DNA of 64,000 bases, from NCBI GenBank assembly GCA_964653095.1, contig CAZZEH010000008.1, positions 39,888-103,887 on the forward strand, given 5' to 3'. The stretch is from JAMLHH01 sp964653095 (lineage in GTDB: Bacteria > Bacteroidota > Bacteroidia > Chitinophagales > JADIYW01). Below are positions 53,096 through 62,495 of the stretch, one piece after another. Every line of letters starts with the position of its first letter. Within the stretch, counting starts at the first letter, position 1. Both the position numbers and the translations under genes were made by a program. The notes under the pieces were generated by a model that was not told where the DNA came from, did no database searches, and saw only the letters and a list, made by a program, of their open reading frames with translations.

Positions 53096-54352
53096 TTATC
53101 TGTTATTTATCGAAGTGTAACTTCTCATATTGGCTCCGGTATAAACTTGACGCGGTCTTCCGATAGGTTCTTTGTGTTCACGCATTTCTTTCCAGTTTGA
53201 TATCCATCCCGGCGCACGTCCCAAAGCAAACAGAACTGTAAACATCTCCGTCGGAAACCCAATAGCTTTGTATATAATTCCTGAATAGAAATCCACGTTA
53301 GGATACAGATTTCTCTCCACAAAGTATTCGTCAGTAAGAGCTATTTCTTCTAATTTTTTGGCAATTTCCAAAGCTTCATCATGTACTCCCAGTGCTTCTA
53401 ATACCTGATCACTCGCGACCTTTATAATTTTTGCTCTCGGGTCAAAGTTTTTATAGACTCTGTGCCCGAAGCCCATTAATCGGAACGGGTCATTTTTATC
53501 CTTAGCCTTGGCCACAAATTTATCAATATTGCCTCCTTCGGATTTTATCGCTTCCAGCATTTCCAATACGCTCTGATTAGCTCCTCCATGCAGAGGGCCA
53601 GAAAGAGCATTAATACCGCCCACAACAGACGCAAAAAGGCTTGCGCGCGAAGAACCAATAAATCTCACGGTAGAAGTAGAACAGTTTTGTTCATGATCCG
53701 CATGCAGAATAAGCAGTTTATCCATTGCATTTACGACCGTTTCATTCGGTTCTTCTCCAAATGCCATAGTCAAAAAGTCATGAACGTATCCTTTACCGGA
53801 TGGTGTAACAAAGTCTTTGCCCAAAAAATGTCTTTGGGTATTAGCTGCCATCGGGCTCAAACTTCCTATGACAGTATTAATATTTTCATTGGTGACGGCC
53901 GAAGCATCTCCTGAAGAATAACTCTCTAACAACGCAACCGAAGCCGCAAGCTGGGTCATTGGATGCGCCTTGGAAGGAAATGCTTTCTGCAATCCCGGAA
54001 ATCCGGCAGGTAATTTTGCTTTTTCATTCAAAACAGACTCGAACTCAGATAACTGGCCGGCAGTCGGCAATTCTCCGTGTAACAAGAGGTAAGACACTTC
54101 CGTGAAGGTTGACTTTCCAGCCAGCTCGGCTATATCATACCCTCTGTAACGAAGTACCCCTTTTTCACCGTTCAAAAAAGTAATAGAACTGCTGGTAGCA
54201 CCAGTATTCTTGTATCCTAAATCCAGTGTAATGTATCCTGTTTCACCTCTGAGCTTTGAAATATCAATCGCTTTCTCGTTTTCTGTACCCACTATAAGCG
54301 GTAATTCTACTAATTTTCCATCTAGCCGTACAGTTACATTATTATCAGACAT
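53096..54352 (-). CDS. gltA: Citrate synthase
   Basis: Condenses acetyl-CoA and oxaloacetate at the entry to the TCA cycle. 418 residues from ATG 54352; the frame continues to a TTG at 54358, which is less likely. Type II (long) form with an N-terminal beta region (TGYITLDLGYKNTGATSSS) and ITFLNGEKGVLRYRGYDI. Catalytic histidines lie in LHADHEQNCSTSTVR and SGPLHGGANQSVLEML, and the active-site stretch is MGFGHRVYKNFDPRA. Near icd, but on a separate transcript. Confidence 0.96.
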   Translation of the reverse strand: MSDNNVTVRLDGKLVELPLIVGTENEKAIDISKLRGETGYITLDLGYKNTGATSSSITFLNGEKGVLRYRGYDIAELAGKSTFTEVSYLLLHGELPTAGQLSEFESVLNEKAKLPAGFPGLQKAFPSKAHPMTQLAASVALLESYSSGDASAVTNENINTVIGSLSPMAANTQRHFLGKDFVTPSGKGYVHDFLTMAFGEEPNETVVNAMDKLLILHADHEQNCSTSTVRFIGSSRASLFASVVGGINALSGPLHGGANQSVLEMLEAIKSEGGNIDKFVAKAKDKNDPFRLMGFGHRVYKNFDPRAKIIKVASDQVLEALGVHDEALEIAKKLEEIALTDEYFVERNLYPNVDFYSGIIYKAIGFPTEMFTVLFALGRAPGWISNWKEMREHKEPIGRPRQVYTGANMRSYTSINNR

Positions 54353-54390
54353 TATCAATAAAGGTTTTTATTAATTTTAAAATTTCGTTG

Positions 54391-54421
54391 CAAAAGTATA
54401 TAAAAGTTTTCCTTTTATAAA
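54391..54421 (-). promoter_or_regulatory. Bacteroidetes-type promoter for gltA
   Basis: On the minus strand: TTTA (54418-54421), 19 nt, then TACTTTTG (54391-54398), an exact TAnnTTTG match, 38 nt upstream of the gltA ATG. Spacing and distance are right; the -33 box has one mismatch. Confidence 0.5.
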
Positions 54422-54736
54422 CAGAACATTAAATAAACAGACAAATATACAAATTGTTGAAGCCTATCATAATCGAATTTTGTGTCGGAGAGATATTTTC
54501 CTGAAAAAAATCTGTATAAAAAACCTTCGTCAGACATGGGTTTTAATAAAAGACTGTAAAGAAAACGGAAGCTCTGTTCTTAACAAATATTTCAACAATT
54601 AACCAGGCAAACGAATTGATTTGACCGGGCTTCCTGTTGTTTATTTCTTTACTTTTGTAAAATTAAATCTGCTGTATGACTATGTTCGCACATTAATTTA
54701 CGAGTCAGGCATTTTAAAAAAGAAAAAATAAAAGTT
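54422..54736. other. Intergenic region between gltA and the TolC-family gene
   Basis: About 315 AT-rich bases. On the plus strand 54650-54657 reads TACTTTTG, an exact -7 box about 80 nt ahead of the TolC-family start. A TTTG at 54620-54623 is 26 nt upstream of it, rather far. No gene, RNA or repeat is recognised in the rest. Confidence 0.4.
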
Positions 54737-56104
54737 TTGAAACTGAATATTCTGAAAAAATTTTCCGGAGCAGATGCAGCAAAAATACTTGTCCTGTTTT
54801 TTTTATGCTTATTTTTTGACCAATCAGCTGCTCAAAACAGTAATGAATTCTCATTGGAGCAAGCTAAAGAATACGCTCTTATACACTCCAAAGAAATTGC
54901 ACTTAAGCAGGTAGAAATTAATAAAGCAAAATATCAGGTCAAAGAATCACTGTCTTATCTGCTGCCTCAGATAGACGGTGAACTGGCTTATACACATTAC
55001 GGGAAATTAAACTCCACCATAATACCAGAAGGAACTTTTTTTGATTTACCCGAACAGGTCATTCAATTCGGATTGCCTGAAAATATCATGGCAGGCGTAA
55101 CAGCTACTCAACCCATTTTTAACGGAGTTTTTCTTGTGGGGTTCAAAGCTGCCGACATTTTTGTCAAGATGACTCAACAGGAAAAAGTTGTAAAAGAAGA
55201 CGAACTGAAAGACATGATTACCCGTTCGTACTATAACGTTTTGGTCACAAGAGAAACTGTTTCCACGGTCGAAAAAAATATCAAAAACATACAGGAACTT
55301 TATAATCAGACTAAAAATCTTTTTGAAAACGGTCTTGTGGAAGAAATAGACGTGGACAGACTGGCTCTGTCTCTGGCCAACCTGAAAACTAAAATAAACA
55401 GCCTGTCGAATAATGCCAAACTGACTGAAATTGTTTTAAAATTTCAAATGGGCTATCCTATTGATGAAGATATTGTGCTGACTCAGAGCCTGTCAGATTT
55501 CGTTGGGGAAGAAATGGATATCTATCCTGCCGAGGGTAATTTTGAAAGCAGGAATGAACTGCATCTGATGAACCTGAGAGAACAGGTCAACTTAGCTAAT
55601 ATTAAAAGACTGAAGTTTACTAATCTTCCATATCTGACTGCATTTGCTTCTTTGGCTACATCTGCCCAAAGATCAAAGTTTGATTTTCTTCGTTTCGGAG
55701 ATAAGCATCCGTGGTTTAATTACAGATATTTCGGTGTACAGCTGAATGTACCTATTTGGGACAGCTTCGGACGGAGAGCCAAAGTACAGTCCGCCCGGGA
55801 AGATTTGGAGAGAATCCGCCTCGGACGGGATTTGATGCAGGAAAGTTTTAAGCTGGAATACTCCAAAGCCAATATTGACTATGCCAATGCTTTAAACGAA
55901 TATCACGAAACCTTGGGCAACATCAAACTGGCAGAGAAAATTTATGAAACTGCACAATTAAAATATAAAGAAGGGGTGGGCTCAAGTCTGGAACTCACTA
56001 CAGCCGAACAGGAATTGTACAACACTCAGGCTCTGTTAATTTCAGCTAAGCATAAGATATTAATTGCCCGTACGGATATTGAAAAAGCGTTGGGTCAAAA
56101 TTAA
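54737..56104 (+). CDS. TolC family outer-membrane efflux protein
   Basis: 455 residues: signal peptide (ILVLFFLCLFFDQSAAQ, about 15-32), then the two-fold outer-membrane efflux repeat. Each half starts with a helix of the LEQAKEYAL/LAEKIYETAQLKY type. Periplasmic coiled-coil helices and barrel strands (IDGELAYTHYG; FGVQLNVPIWDSFGRRAKV) follow, and the closing SSLELTTAEQELYNTQ is typical. It would form the outer-membrane duct of an RND or ABC export system, but no membrane-fusion or pump gene is adjacent. It begins at TTG 54737; there is no in-frame ATG before the signal peptide. Convergent with lolA (5 nt between stops). Confidence 0.9.
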   Translation: MKLNILKKFSGADAAKILVLFFLCLFFDQSAAQNSNEFSLEQAKEYALIHSKEIALKQVEINKAKYQVKESLSYLLPQIDGELAYTHYGKLNSTIIPEGTFFDLPEQVIQFGLPENIMAGVTATQPIFNGVFLVGFKAADIFVKMTQQEKVVKEDELKDMITRSYYNVLVTRETVSTVEKNIKNIQELYNQTKNLFENGLVEEIDVDRLALSLANLKTKINSLSNNAKLTEIVLKFQMGYPIDEDIVLTQSLSDFVGEEMDIYPAEGNFESRNELHLMNLREQVNLANIKRLKFTNLPYLTAFASLATSAQRSKFDFLRFGDKHPWFNYRYFGVQLNVPIWDSFGRRAKVQSAREDLERIRLGRDLMQESFKLEYSKANIDYANALNEYHETLGNIKLAEKIYETAQLKYKEGVGSSLELTTAEQELYNTQALLISAKHKILIARTDIEKALGQN

Positions 56105-56109
56105 AGTAT

Positions 56110-56778
56110 TCAAAACCTGAGGTCCTCCACTTTTACTCCGGGATAATTTTCTTTGGAGAAGTTAAATTGTGAGTCTCTCAGATTCGCCTTATGATTGATT
56201 GAGTTGATTATATAGTTGTACCGATAACCGTTTTTGTCGAAAATTCTGATTTTACTCAACAGGTTTGTCTTTTGATTAATCCACAGTTTTATTTTAAAAT
56301 ATGTTCGGGATTTGTCGATTGGACTAAGTTCTATTACATAGCATTTTTGCCCTGAGATGACTTCATCCGGACTTTTCATATAATTAAAGTCTTTGTGATA
56401 GATATTAAACATGTTGGACGGGCTGATATCCCCCGGGTCAGATTCATAGTCATTGATCTGTACTTCATTGGCATCTTTCAGATAAGTCCAAACATATTTT
56501 TCATTGCTGTAAATCTCCTGATCCGAGAACACCACTTTGTACTTATTCCCTTTAAGATAAATTTCTCCCTGACGGACAATAGGTTTTCCCTCCGGCACTT
56601 CAATATTTAGAGTGAACTTGGAGTAAATTCCCGTATTTTCTTTATAGACTTCGCTGGCTTTGTCCAGAACGATTTTCGCCTTAGAATCTTGGATTGGAGA
56701 GCTTTGTTCGGTATCTGCTTGGCTGATTGAAGTAAAAATAAAAGACAGTAGTACAAATAAGTAAAAGTTTTTTGTCAT
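56110..56778 (-). CDS. lolA: Outer-membrane lipoprotein carrier protein LolA-like
   Basis: 222 residues with a signal peptide (FYLFVLLSFIFTSISQA). An open beta-barrel pattern follows: YSKFTLNIEVPEG, GEIYLKGNKYKVVFSDQEIYSNEKYVW, TYFKIKLWINQKTNLLSKIRIFDKNG. It fits the LolA/LolB-fold family, which carries lipoproteins across the periplasm. It is placed 15 nt downstream of ftsK on the same strand, the arrangement common in Bacteroidota, and this context strengthens the call. Confidence 0.87.
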   Translation of the reverse strand: MTKNFYLFVLLSFIFTSISQADTEQSSPIQDSKAKIVLDKASEVYKENTGIYSKFTLNIEVPEGKPIVRQGEIYLKGNKYKVVFSDQEIYSNEKYVWTYLKDANEVQINDYESDPGDISPSNMFNIYHKDFNYMKSPDEVISGQKCYVIELSPIDKSRTYFKIKLWINQKTNLLSKIRIFDKNGYRYNYIINSINHKANLRDSQFNFSKENYPGVKVEDLRF

Positions 56779-56793
56779 CTCAATTAAATCTAA

Positions 56794-59298
56794 TTAAATC
56801 AGATCTTGCAAAATTTGTTCCAATTCTTCCATAGAGGAAACCAAAACATCTCTCGCTTTGCTGCCCATACTCGGCCCCACGATTCTCGCAGCCTCCAACT
56901 GATCCATTATCCTGCCGGCTCTATTATATCCGATTGACATTTTCCTTTGAATCAAAGAAGTAGAACCCGATTGATTCAGTACAATTAATCTTGCCGCATC
57001 ATCAAAGTACGAATCCCGCTCAAAATCATCAAATCCTCCTGAATCTTCTGCTTCATTAGGGTCAATATATTCCGGTAAATCATAAGGCTCACAGGGTAAA
57101 TCCTGGTCTTCTATAAACGTGCAAATATTTTCTACTTCCGGAGTATCCACAAAAGGGCATTGCAAGCGAATCACATCACTGTTAAGAGACAGCAACAAGT
57201 CCCCTCTGCCGATGAGCTGGTCGGCTCCGCCCGTATCCAATATCGTCCTGGAGTCAATTTTTGAAGCCACTTTAAACGCCACTCTTCCCGGAAAATTAGC
57301 TTTAATTACTCCCGTAATAATGTTTACGGAAGGTCTTTGTGTCGCAATAACTAAGTGAATTCCAACGGCTCTCGCGAGCTGTGCTAATCTCGCTATCGGC
57401 ATTTCCACTTCTTTGCCGGCGGTCATCATCAGGTCTGCAAATTCATCTATGACCAGTACAATATAAGGCAGGTATTTATGCCCGTTTAAAGGATTGAGTT
57501 TGCGCTCGGTAAATTTTTTATTGTACTCTTTTATGTTTCGAACCATTGCTGATTTGAGCAGGTCATACCGCTGATCCATTTCTATGGTCAGCGCATTGAG
57601 CGTATGGATTACTTTGGTCGTGTCTGTGATAATTGCTTCTTCGGCATCCGGAAGTTTGGCGAGATAACAGTTTTCAATTTTTTTATAAAGAGTAAGTTCT
57701 ACTTTCTTGGGGTCAACAAGTACAAATTTTAATTCAGACGGATGTTTTTTATACAAAAGAGAAACCAAAATGGCATTAAGCCCCACAGACTTACCCTGAC
57801 CAGTGGCTCCTGCCATTAAAAGGTGCGGCATTTTAGCCAGGTCTGCAATAAAAAATTCGTTAGCTATTGTTTTACCAATAGCAACCGGCAAATCCATATC
57901 TGCATTTTGAAACTTTTCTGATGCAATCATGGACTTCATGGACACGACGGCTTTTTTAATATTCGGGACTTCTATACCTATGGTTCCTTTCCCCGGAATC
58001 GGAGCTATGATACGAATGCCGAGTGCAGCGAGACTCAGAGCAATATCATCTTCTAAGTTTCTTATTTTACTGATTCGTATTCCGGGGCTGGGTACTATTT
58101 CATAAAGCGTCACAGTAGGTCCGACTGTAGCTTTTATCTTATCAATACTGATATTATAATTTTGCAGAGTCGTCACAATTTGATCTTTCTTGTTTTCCAA
58201 ATCTTCTTTGTCGATTTGTATCCCGTCATCACCGTGATTTTCCAATAATTCTAATGTTGGAAATTTAAACCGACTCAATTCCAAAGTGTGGTCATAAGTC
58301 GTCTGAAGTCCTCCGATATTTTCTGAATTGACTGCCGCTTCCTCGTGTATCGGTTCTTCCACTTCAAGCTCAAGTTCTTTATCTTCTTTTTCCGATTTTT
58401 TATGTTTTATCGGCTCAACACTGTCAAAATCTATACTGTCACTTTCTTCATCTTCTTTTTCGGCTTTATCTTTTGAATCCACAATTTTGGTTTCAAAGAC
58501 AATATCGGCGGGTTCTACATAGGGAGTCAGGTTGTCTTCATCATCTTCGCCGACCTTGTCATAGGAGTCATCTTCAAAATGAGGTACAGGAGTTTCTATT
58601 TCTTCAGGAATCAGTGTCTCGCCTCCGATTCTCTGTCTTTCTTCTTCTGCCTGTCTTTCGGCCTCTTCTCTCTCCCGCTTTTTCTGCTCCTGACTGATTT
58701 GATAATTTTGCCACGCCTTCTGTATGGACATTCTGAATTTAAACAGCAAATATGTCACAAACCCTCCTATCAGAGTCATGCCTAACCCTACATCCCCAAT
58801 AAGAGATGAAAGCCAGCCGTACAACATTTTTCCCATTCCTCCGCCTACCGAAAATTCTGAGTTCTGAAAAAAGAACTGTCCCGACAGCGGAATAATAATC
58901 AATCCCAATATTGTATATACAGAAATTCTGAATATCGAGAACAGCTTTTTATTAAAGGTCAGATTAATACCTGTCGTTAAAGTAAAATAAGGGAGGATAA
59001 ACGAACCTGCACCAAAAAGCACATAAATAAAAAAGTGAGATAAGTAAGCTCCAAGCCTTCCCATGATATTTTGCACTTCACTCTTACTTCCAAAAAAAGA
59101 TTTAAGTGAAGGATTCGCTATTACTCCCTGGTCTGCTCTCCAGCTAAACACGTATGAAATCATGGCCAGCAAAAGGAAAAAAGAAAAAAATATCAGAAAA
59201 AGACCGACATATCTTTTAAGCTTGTCCGCAGTGAAGAATTCCTGAAGCTCTATTCCCGAGTCAGCTTGTTTAGATGTTTTTGCTTTATTTTTAGCCAT
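56794..59298 (-). CDS. ftsK: DNA translocase FtsK/SpoIIIE
   Basis: Septum-anchored motor that moves chromosome ends during division. 834 residues: N-terminal membrane domain with 4 helices (about 32-190), a highly charged Glu/Asp-rich linker (about 205-330), then the alpha/beta motor. Walker A is GATGQGKSVGLNA (about 496-508) and Walker B is YIVLVIDEFADLMMTAG (about 619). ATQRPSVNIITGVIKANFPGR precedes the C-terminal gamma winged helix (RKMSIGYNRAGRIMDQLE), which reads DNA polarity sequences. Minus-strand 59327-59334 reads TATTTTTG, a possible -7 box 28 nt upstream of its ATG. Confidence 0.96.
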   Translation of the reverse strand: MAKNKAKTSKQADSGIELQEFFTADKLKRYVGLFLIFFSFFLLLAMISYVFSWRADQGVIANPSLKSFFGSKSEVQNIMGRLGAYLSHFFIYVLFGAGSFILPYFTLTTGINLTFNKKLFSIFRISVYTILGLIIIPLSGQFFFQNSEFSVGGGMGKMLYGWLSSLIGDVGLGMTLIGGFVTYLLFKFRMSIQKAWQNYQISQEQKKREREEAERQAEEERQRIGGETLIPEEIETPVPHFEDDSYDKVGEDDEDNLTPYVEPADIVFETKIVDSKDKAEKEDEESDSIDFDSVEPIKHKKSEKEDKELELEVEEPIHEEAAVNSENIGGLQTTYDHTLELSRFKFPTLELLENHGDDGIQIDKEDLENKKDQIVTTLQNYNISIDKIKATVGPTVTLYEIVPSPGIRISKIRNLEDDIALSLAALGIRIIAPIPGKGTIGIEVPNIKKAVVSMKSMIASEKFQNADMDLPVAIGKTIANEFFIADLAKMPHLLMAGATGQGKSVGLNAILVSLLYKKHPSELKFVLVDPKKVELTLYKKIENCYLAKLPDAEEAIITDTTKVIHTLNALTIEMDQRYDLLKSAMVRNIKEYNKKFTERKLNPLNGHKYLPYIVLVIDEFADLMMTAGKEVEMPIARLAQLARAVGIHLVIATQRPSVNIITGVIKANFPGRVAFKVASKIDSRTILDTGGADQLIGRGDLLLSLNSDVIRLQCPFVDTPEVENICTFIEDQDLPCEPYDLPEYIDPNEAEDSGGFDDFERDSYFDDAARLIVLNQSGSTSLIQRKMSIGYNRAGRIMDQLEAARIVGPSMGSKARDVLVSSMEELEQILQDLI

Positions 59299-59482
59299 AT
59301 ATTAATATCTGAAAAATATGGATTATCAAAAATAGTAAAATTGCACATGGTATTAGAACCCGAAAAGTATTCTGTTTAAAAGTTTGGGCATTTTCTAACC
59401 TGCAAAGTAAGCTCTAATTGATTCCTCTGTTTTATAATTTATAAACATAGTGTTATCTTGTGCAGTCAAAAAATTAATTGTA

Positions 59483-60658
59483 ATGAGAGAAGTATATATA
59501 GTATCTATGGCGAGAACGCCAATAGGCGCCTTCAATGGCGGATTGTCCTCTTTGGCAGCTTTGGACTTGGGAAAGGTTGCTATACAAAAGGCTTTAGAAA
59601 GAGCAGGAATTTCAGGAGATCAGGTGGAAGAAGTAATTTTCGGTAACGTTTTATCTGCCAATGTGGGTCAGGCTCCGGCACGTCAGGCTGCCTTGGCGGC
59701 GGGTATTACACCTTCCGCAACCTGTACTACTGTCAATAAGGTTTGTGCGTCCGGAATGAAATCTATTGCATTGGCCGCACAGTCTATCCTTTTAGGAGAT
59801 AAAGATATTGTAGTGGCAGGCGGTATGGAAAGCATGAGTCGGGCACCTTTTTACCTCCCAACCGGAAGGACAGGTATTCGTTACGGCAACGGAGAAATTA
59901 TTGACGCAATTGTAAAAGACGGTCTTCAGGATCCGTATAAAGGTTATATGATGGGAAATACCGGAGAGCTTTGTGCTGAAAAATATAATTTCTCCCGTGA
60001 AGATCAGGATGCTTATGCAGTAGAGTCTTACAGAAGAGCCGCCGAGGCATACGAAAAAGGCTATTTCAAAGATGAGCTGGCTCCGGTCACTATTTCGACG
60101 AGAAAAGGCGAAGTGGTCTTCGATAAAGATGAAGAACCCGGACGCTTCCTGCCGGACAAAGTGAGTACAATCCGACCTGCATTTAAAAAAGACGGAACTG
60201 TCACTGCGGTTAATGCCTCCAAACTCAATGACGGAGCAGCGGCTGTCGTACTGATGAGCAAAGAAAAAGCTGACGAATTGGGAGTTAAACCTCTTGCAAA
60301 AATTCTTTCTTATGCGGATGCGGAGCAGGAGCCGGATTGGTTTACCACAGCTCCGGCGAAAGCTATTCCTTTGGCTGTGAAAAAAGCAGGTAAGACTCTG
60401 GAAGATATCGACCTGTTTGAAATTAACGAAGCGTTCTCAGTAGTAGCTTTGGCGAATATCAAACTAATGGGAATTGATGCTGCCAAGACCAACGTATTGG
60501 GCGGTGCAGTTTCTTTGGGTCACCCGTTGGGAATGAGTGGTGCGAGAATTGTGTGTACCATGATTTCTGCACTGACTCACAAAGGCGGCAAACTCGGAGC
60601 TGCCGGTATCTGTAATGGAGGTGGAGGTGCTTCTGCCTTAGTCATCGAGAAAATGTAA
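59483..60658 (+). CDS. Acetyl-CoA C-acetyltransferase (thiolase)
   Basis: 391 residues from ATG 59483. Condenses or cleaves acetyl-CoA units. Motifs: ARTPIGAFNGGLSSL, nucleophile Cys in TTVNKVCASGMKSIA (about 88), GGMESMSRAPFYLP, NEAFSVVAL, GGAVSLGHPLGMSGARI (catalytic His) and AAGICNGGGGASALVIE (second Cys). All catalytic residues are intact, and the length is exactly that of the biosynthetic/AtoB group. A longer frame begins 33 nt earlier at 59450 but has no family similarity. It stands alone, ended by a strong terminator. Confidence 0.95.
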   Translation: MREVYIVSMARTPIGAFNGGLSSLAALDLGKVAIQKALERAGISGDQVEEVIFGNVLSANVGQAPARQAALAAGITPSATCTTVNKVCASGMKSIALAAQSILLGDKDIVVAGGMESMSRAPFYLPTGRTGIRYGNGEIIDAIVKDGLQDPYKGYMMGNTGELCAEKYNFSREDQDAYAVESYRRAAEAYEKGYFKDELAPVTISTRKGEVVFDKDEEPGRFLPDKVSTIRPAFKKDGTVTAVNASKLNDGAAAVVLMSKEKADELGVKPLAKILSYADAEQEPDWFTTAPAKAIPLAVKKAGKTLEDIDLFEINEAFSVVALANIKLMGIDAAKTNVLGGAVSLGHPLGMSGARIVCTMISALTHKGGKLGAAGICNGGGGASALVIEKM

Positions 60659-60681
60659 CTGTAAAATATAATGTAATCAAG

Positions 60682-60711
60682 GGCTGTTCGTTATAGCGGA
60701 CAGCCTTTTTT
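60682..60711 (+). terminator. Intrinsic terminator of the thiolase gene
   Basis: Stem GGCTGTTCG / CGGACAGCC (one G-T pair) with a short TTATAG loop and a run of six T. It lies 24 nt after the stop codon. Confidence 0.85.
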
Positions 60712-60770
60712 GTGTTGAGCTTTTGGATGCGGATACACCCACATTGAAAAACTTGACATGTTTTCATTTA

Positions 60771-60897
60771 ATACCAATTTGAAATTCAAAATAGACCAAT
60801 AAAGTGAAACCTTATTTTGGTATTATGCCGTGGTTACGAGCAAATAGAACAATGAGATAAAATCGAAATTGTTCTATATTGTTCATCCAAACGGTAT
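60771..60897 (-). repeat. 127-bp imperfect-palindrome element, copy 2 (MITE-like)
   Basis: The reverse complement matches 29593-29719 over its full 127 bases with about six differences by eye, including the ATACC / GGTAT ends. It lies in otherwise gene-free sequence downstream of the thiolase terminator. Confidence 0.8.
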
Positions 60898-61194
60898 AAT
60901 ATGTCGGGGATTAAAGGAGAAGTGTTCGAAACCACTAATTTGGATAATGCACAGAAAGAGAGTAGTCCGTCTGTCATACAAAAATCATTTACTCGCACTT
61001 TACAACTGACTTCTGCATTCTGATATTTGGCAAAATGAGTTCTACCAACTTTAATTTAAAGCTGACTTTTGCGTTGTAGTTGATTTCTCCGCATCATTCT
61101 AAAATATTGTCACAAATTGTAAAATCCTTTTTTAGCGCTTCATATTTTTTACTCTTATTTGTTATATACAGATATCAACAGAGTAGATATATGC
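60898..61194. other. Gene-free stretch after the palindromic element
   Basis: About 300 bases between copy 2 of the element and the stop of the next minus-strand gene. No convincing gene, RNA, repeat or terminator is visible. A GTTCGAAACC string near 60923 recalls a tRNA T-loop but lacks the rest of a tRNA. Confidence 0.4.
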
Positions 61195-62490
61195 TTAGTG
61201 GGTTTTCTCTATTGCGGATGCGATATAAGAATAAAATCCCGGTTCATAAGTGTATTCACTTATTGGATTGCCCTGAGCGTCATATAAGTAGAGCATAGGT
61301 CGGCGCAAAGAGCTGAAAAAATCTTTTGCTGCTTCCGGACCATTTTCGTCATAAGTATCTTTCATTTTTTTAAAAGGCAAGGCAAAGCCCATATTCACTA
61401 AGATGTATTCATCAAAGACCTGAATACTGCCCATTGCGTACGAAGCAAAATCGTAAACTTTTTCCCAAATTATTTTCACAGTGTTGCTTTCCTCGTTGAT
61501 GTCAATAATTCTCGCTCTTGCCGGTTTGTATGGTTTTCCCGAAACAGGTTCACTTCCATTTTCAAAATAAGAATACATCCCTTTGTAAGGACCTGACTTT
61601 ATTTTATTCAAATGATGTGTATAATAGGGTCCGCTCAAATCTCCCTCCCCTTCAATCTGACTGAATGTATGATATTTATGACCCCAATGCCAATCCACTT
61701 TCCCGGTATTTAAATCTATTTGCTGAAAGCCGCAGAAGGCATAATTCACAAGCATTTTGTCCTCATTAATTTGAATCCAGTTCCAATGATATATGTCCAC
61801 ATCACTACTATAAAGCGGACTCTCTCCCGGATACTCAAATAAGTCCGGAATCAGCATGGAATCCTGTACTTTTTCGGAAGCCCAAAAGAGTTTTTCCTTT
61901 TCACCTGACTTCTTATTGATTTTAAATATTTCGAAATCTACAATACTAAGTGAATCTCCATTCACAACTTTTCTGTTTCCAAAAAAATCTGCGGTATAAA
62001 AATAGCTGTCACCTATATCTTCTACACAGTGCAAATCATTCTTAAAATCTTCTTTTGCATTATACTTAGCTATCAGATTAAAGGATAAATCTCTCTCAAA
62101 AAGTTCATTGTTGTGAAAATATATTATCCTGTCTTTTTTGAAATTTAAGGGTTGATACCAAAGGATAAACTCTCCTTTTTTAATAGTAGTATCTCGTCCC
62201 ATTCCATACGTTTTTACTGAATTCCCAAACGCATCCGCAAATATAAAATAAGAGTCAAATCCATGTTCTAACTCTATATCCACTCCTATGGCGGATAACT
62301 GGGGCATCAAAACACCTCTAAATTCCTGATAGGGTATTCCCAACAAAAATTTCTTGTTGAATTCAATAGCCTTTTCTTCATTAAATATTTCTGCGGAAAT
62401 ATTTTTGTGGGCGGCTTCTTTTGTGTAATCCTTTTTCTGCGTGCAGGCAGCCAAAATTACAATAATACATGTGTAAAATATCGCTTTCAT
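61195..62490 (-). CDS. Arylsulfotransferase (ASST)-like lipoprotein
   Basis: 431 residues with a lipoprotein signal (AIFYTCIIVILAAC, Cys about 16). The body looks like a beta-propeller. The second half follows the arylsulfate sulfotransferase pattern: DIYHWNWIQINEDKMLVNY, FQQIDLNTGKVDWHWG, YYTHHLNKIKSGPYKGMYSYF, ARARIIDINEESNTVKIIW and YAMGSIQVFDEYILVNMG. Histidines at DIYHWN and YTHHLN stand where ASST has its catalytic and substrate His residues. PAPS-independent sulfate transfer on the outer face of a membrane is possible. DUF4221-like Bacteroidota lipoproteins are an alternative label. Paired with a small sulfotransferase gene 5 nt upstream. Confidence 0.65.
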   Translation of the reverse strand: MKAIFYTCIIVILAACTQKKDYTKEAAHKNISAEIFNEEKAIEFNKKFLLGIPYQEFRGVLMPQLSAIGVDIELEHGFDSYFIFADAFGNSVKTYGMGRDTTIKKGEFILWYQPLNFKKDRIIYFHNNELFERDLSFNLIAKYNAKEDFKNDLHCVEDIGDSYFYTADFFGNRKVVNGDSLSIVDFEIFKINKKSGEKEKLFWASEKVQDSMLIPDLFEYPGESPLYSSDVDIYHWNWIQINEDKMLVNYAFCGFQQIDLNTGKVDWHWGHKYHTFSQIEGEGDLSGPYYTHHLNKIKSGPYKGMYSYFENGSEPVSGKPYKPARARIIDINEESNTVKIIWEKVYDFASYAMGSIQVFDEYILVNMGFALPFKKMKDTYDENGPEAAKDFFSSLRRPMLYLYDAQGNPISEYTYEPGFYSYIASAIEKTH

Positions 62491-62495
62491 CCATG

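Noticed and set aside
59450..59482. Upstream start of the thiolase at 59450
   Set aside because: The 11 extra residues are not found in thiolases; ATG 59483 fits the family N-terminus.
60915..60940. tRNA T-arm-like string GTTCGAAACC
   Set aside because: No D-arm, anticodon arm or acceptor stem can be built around it.
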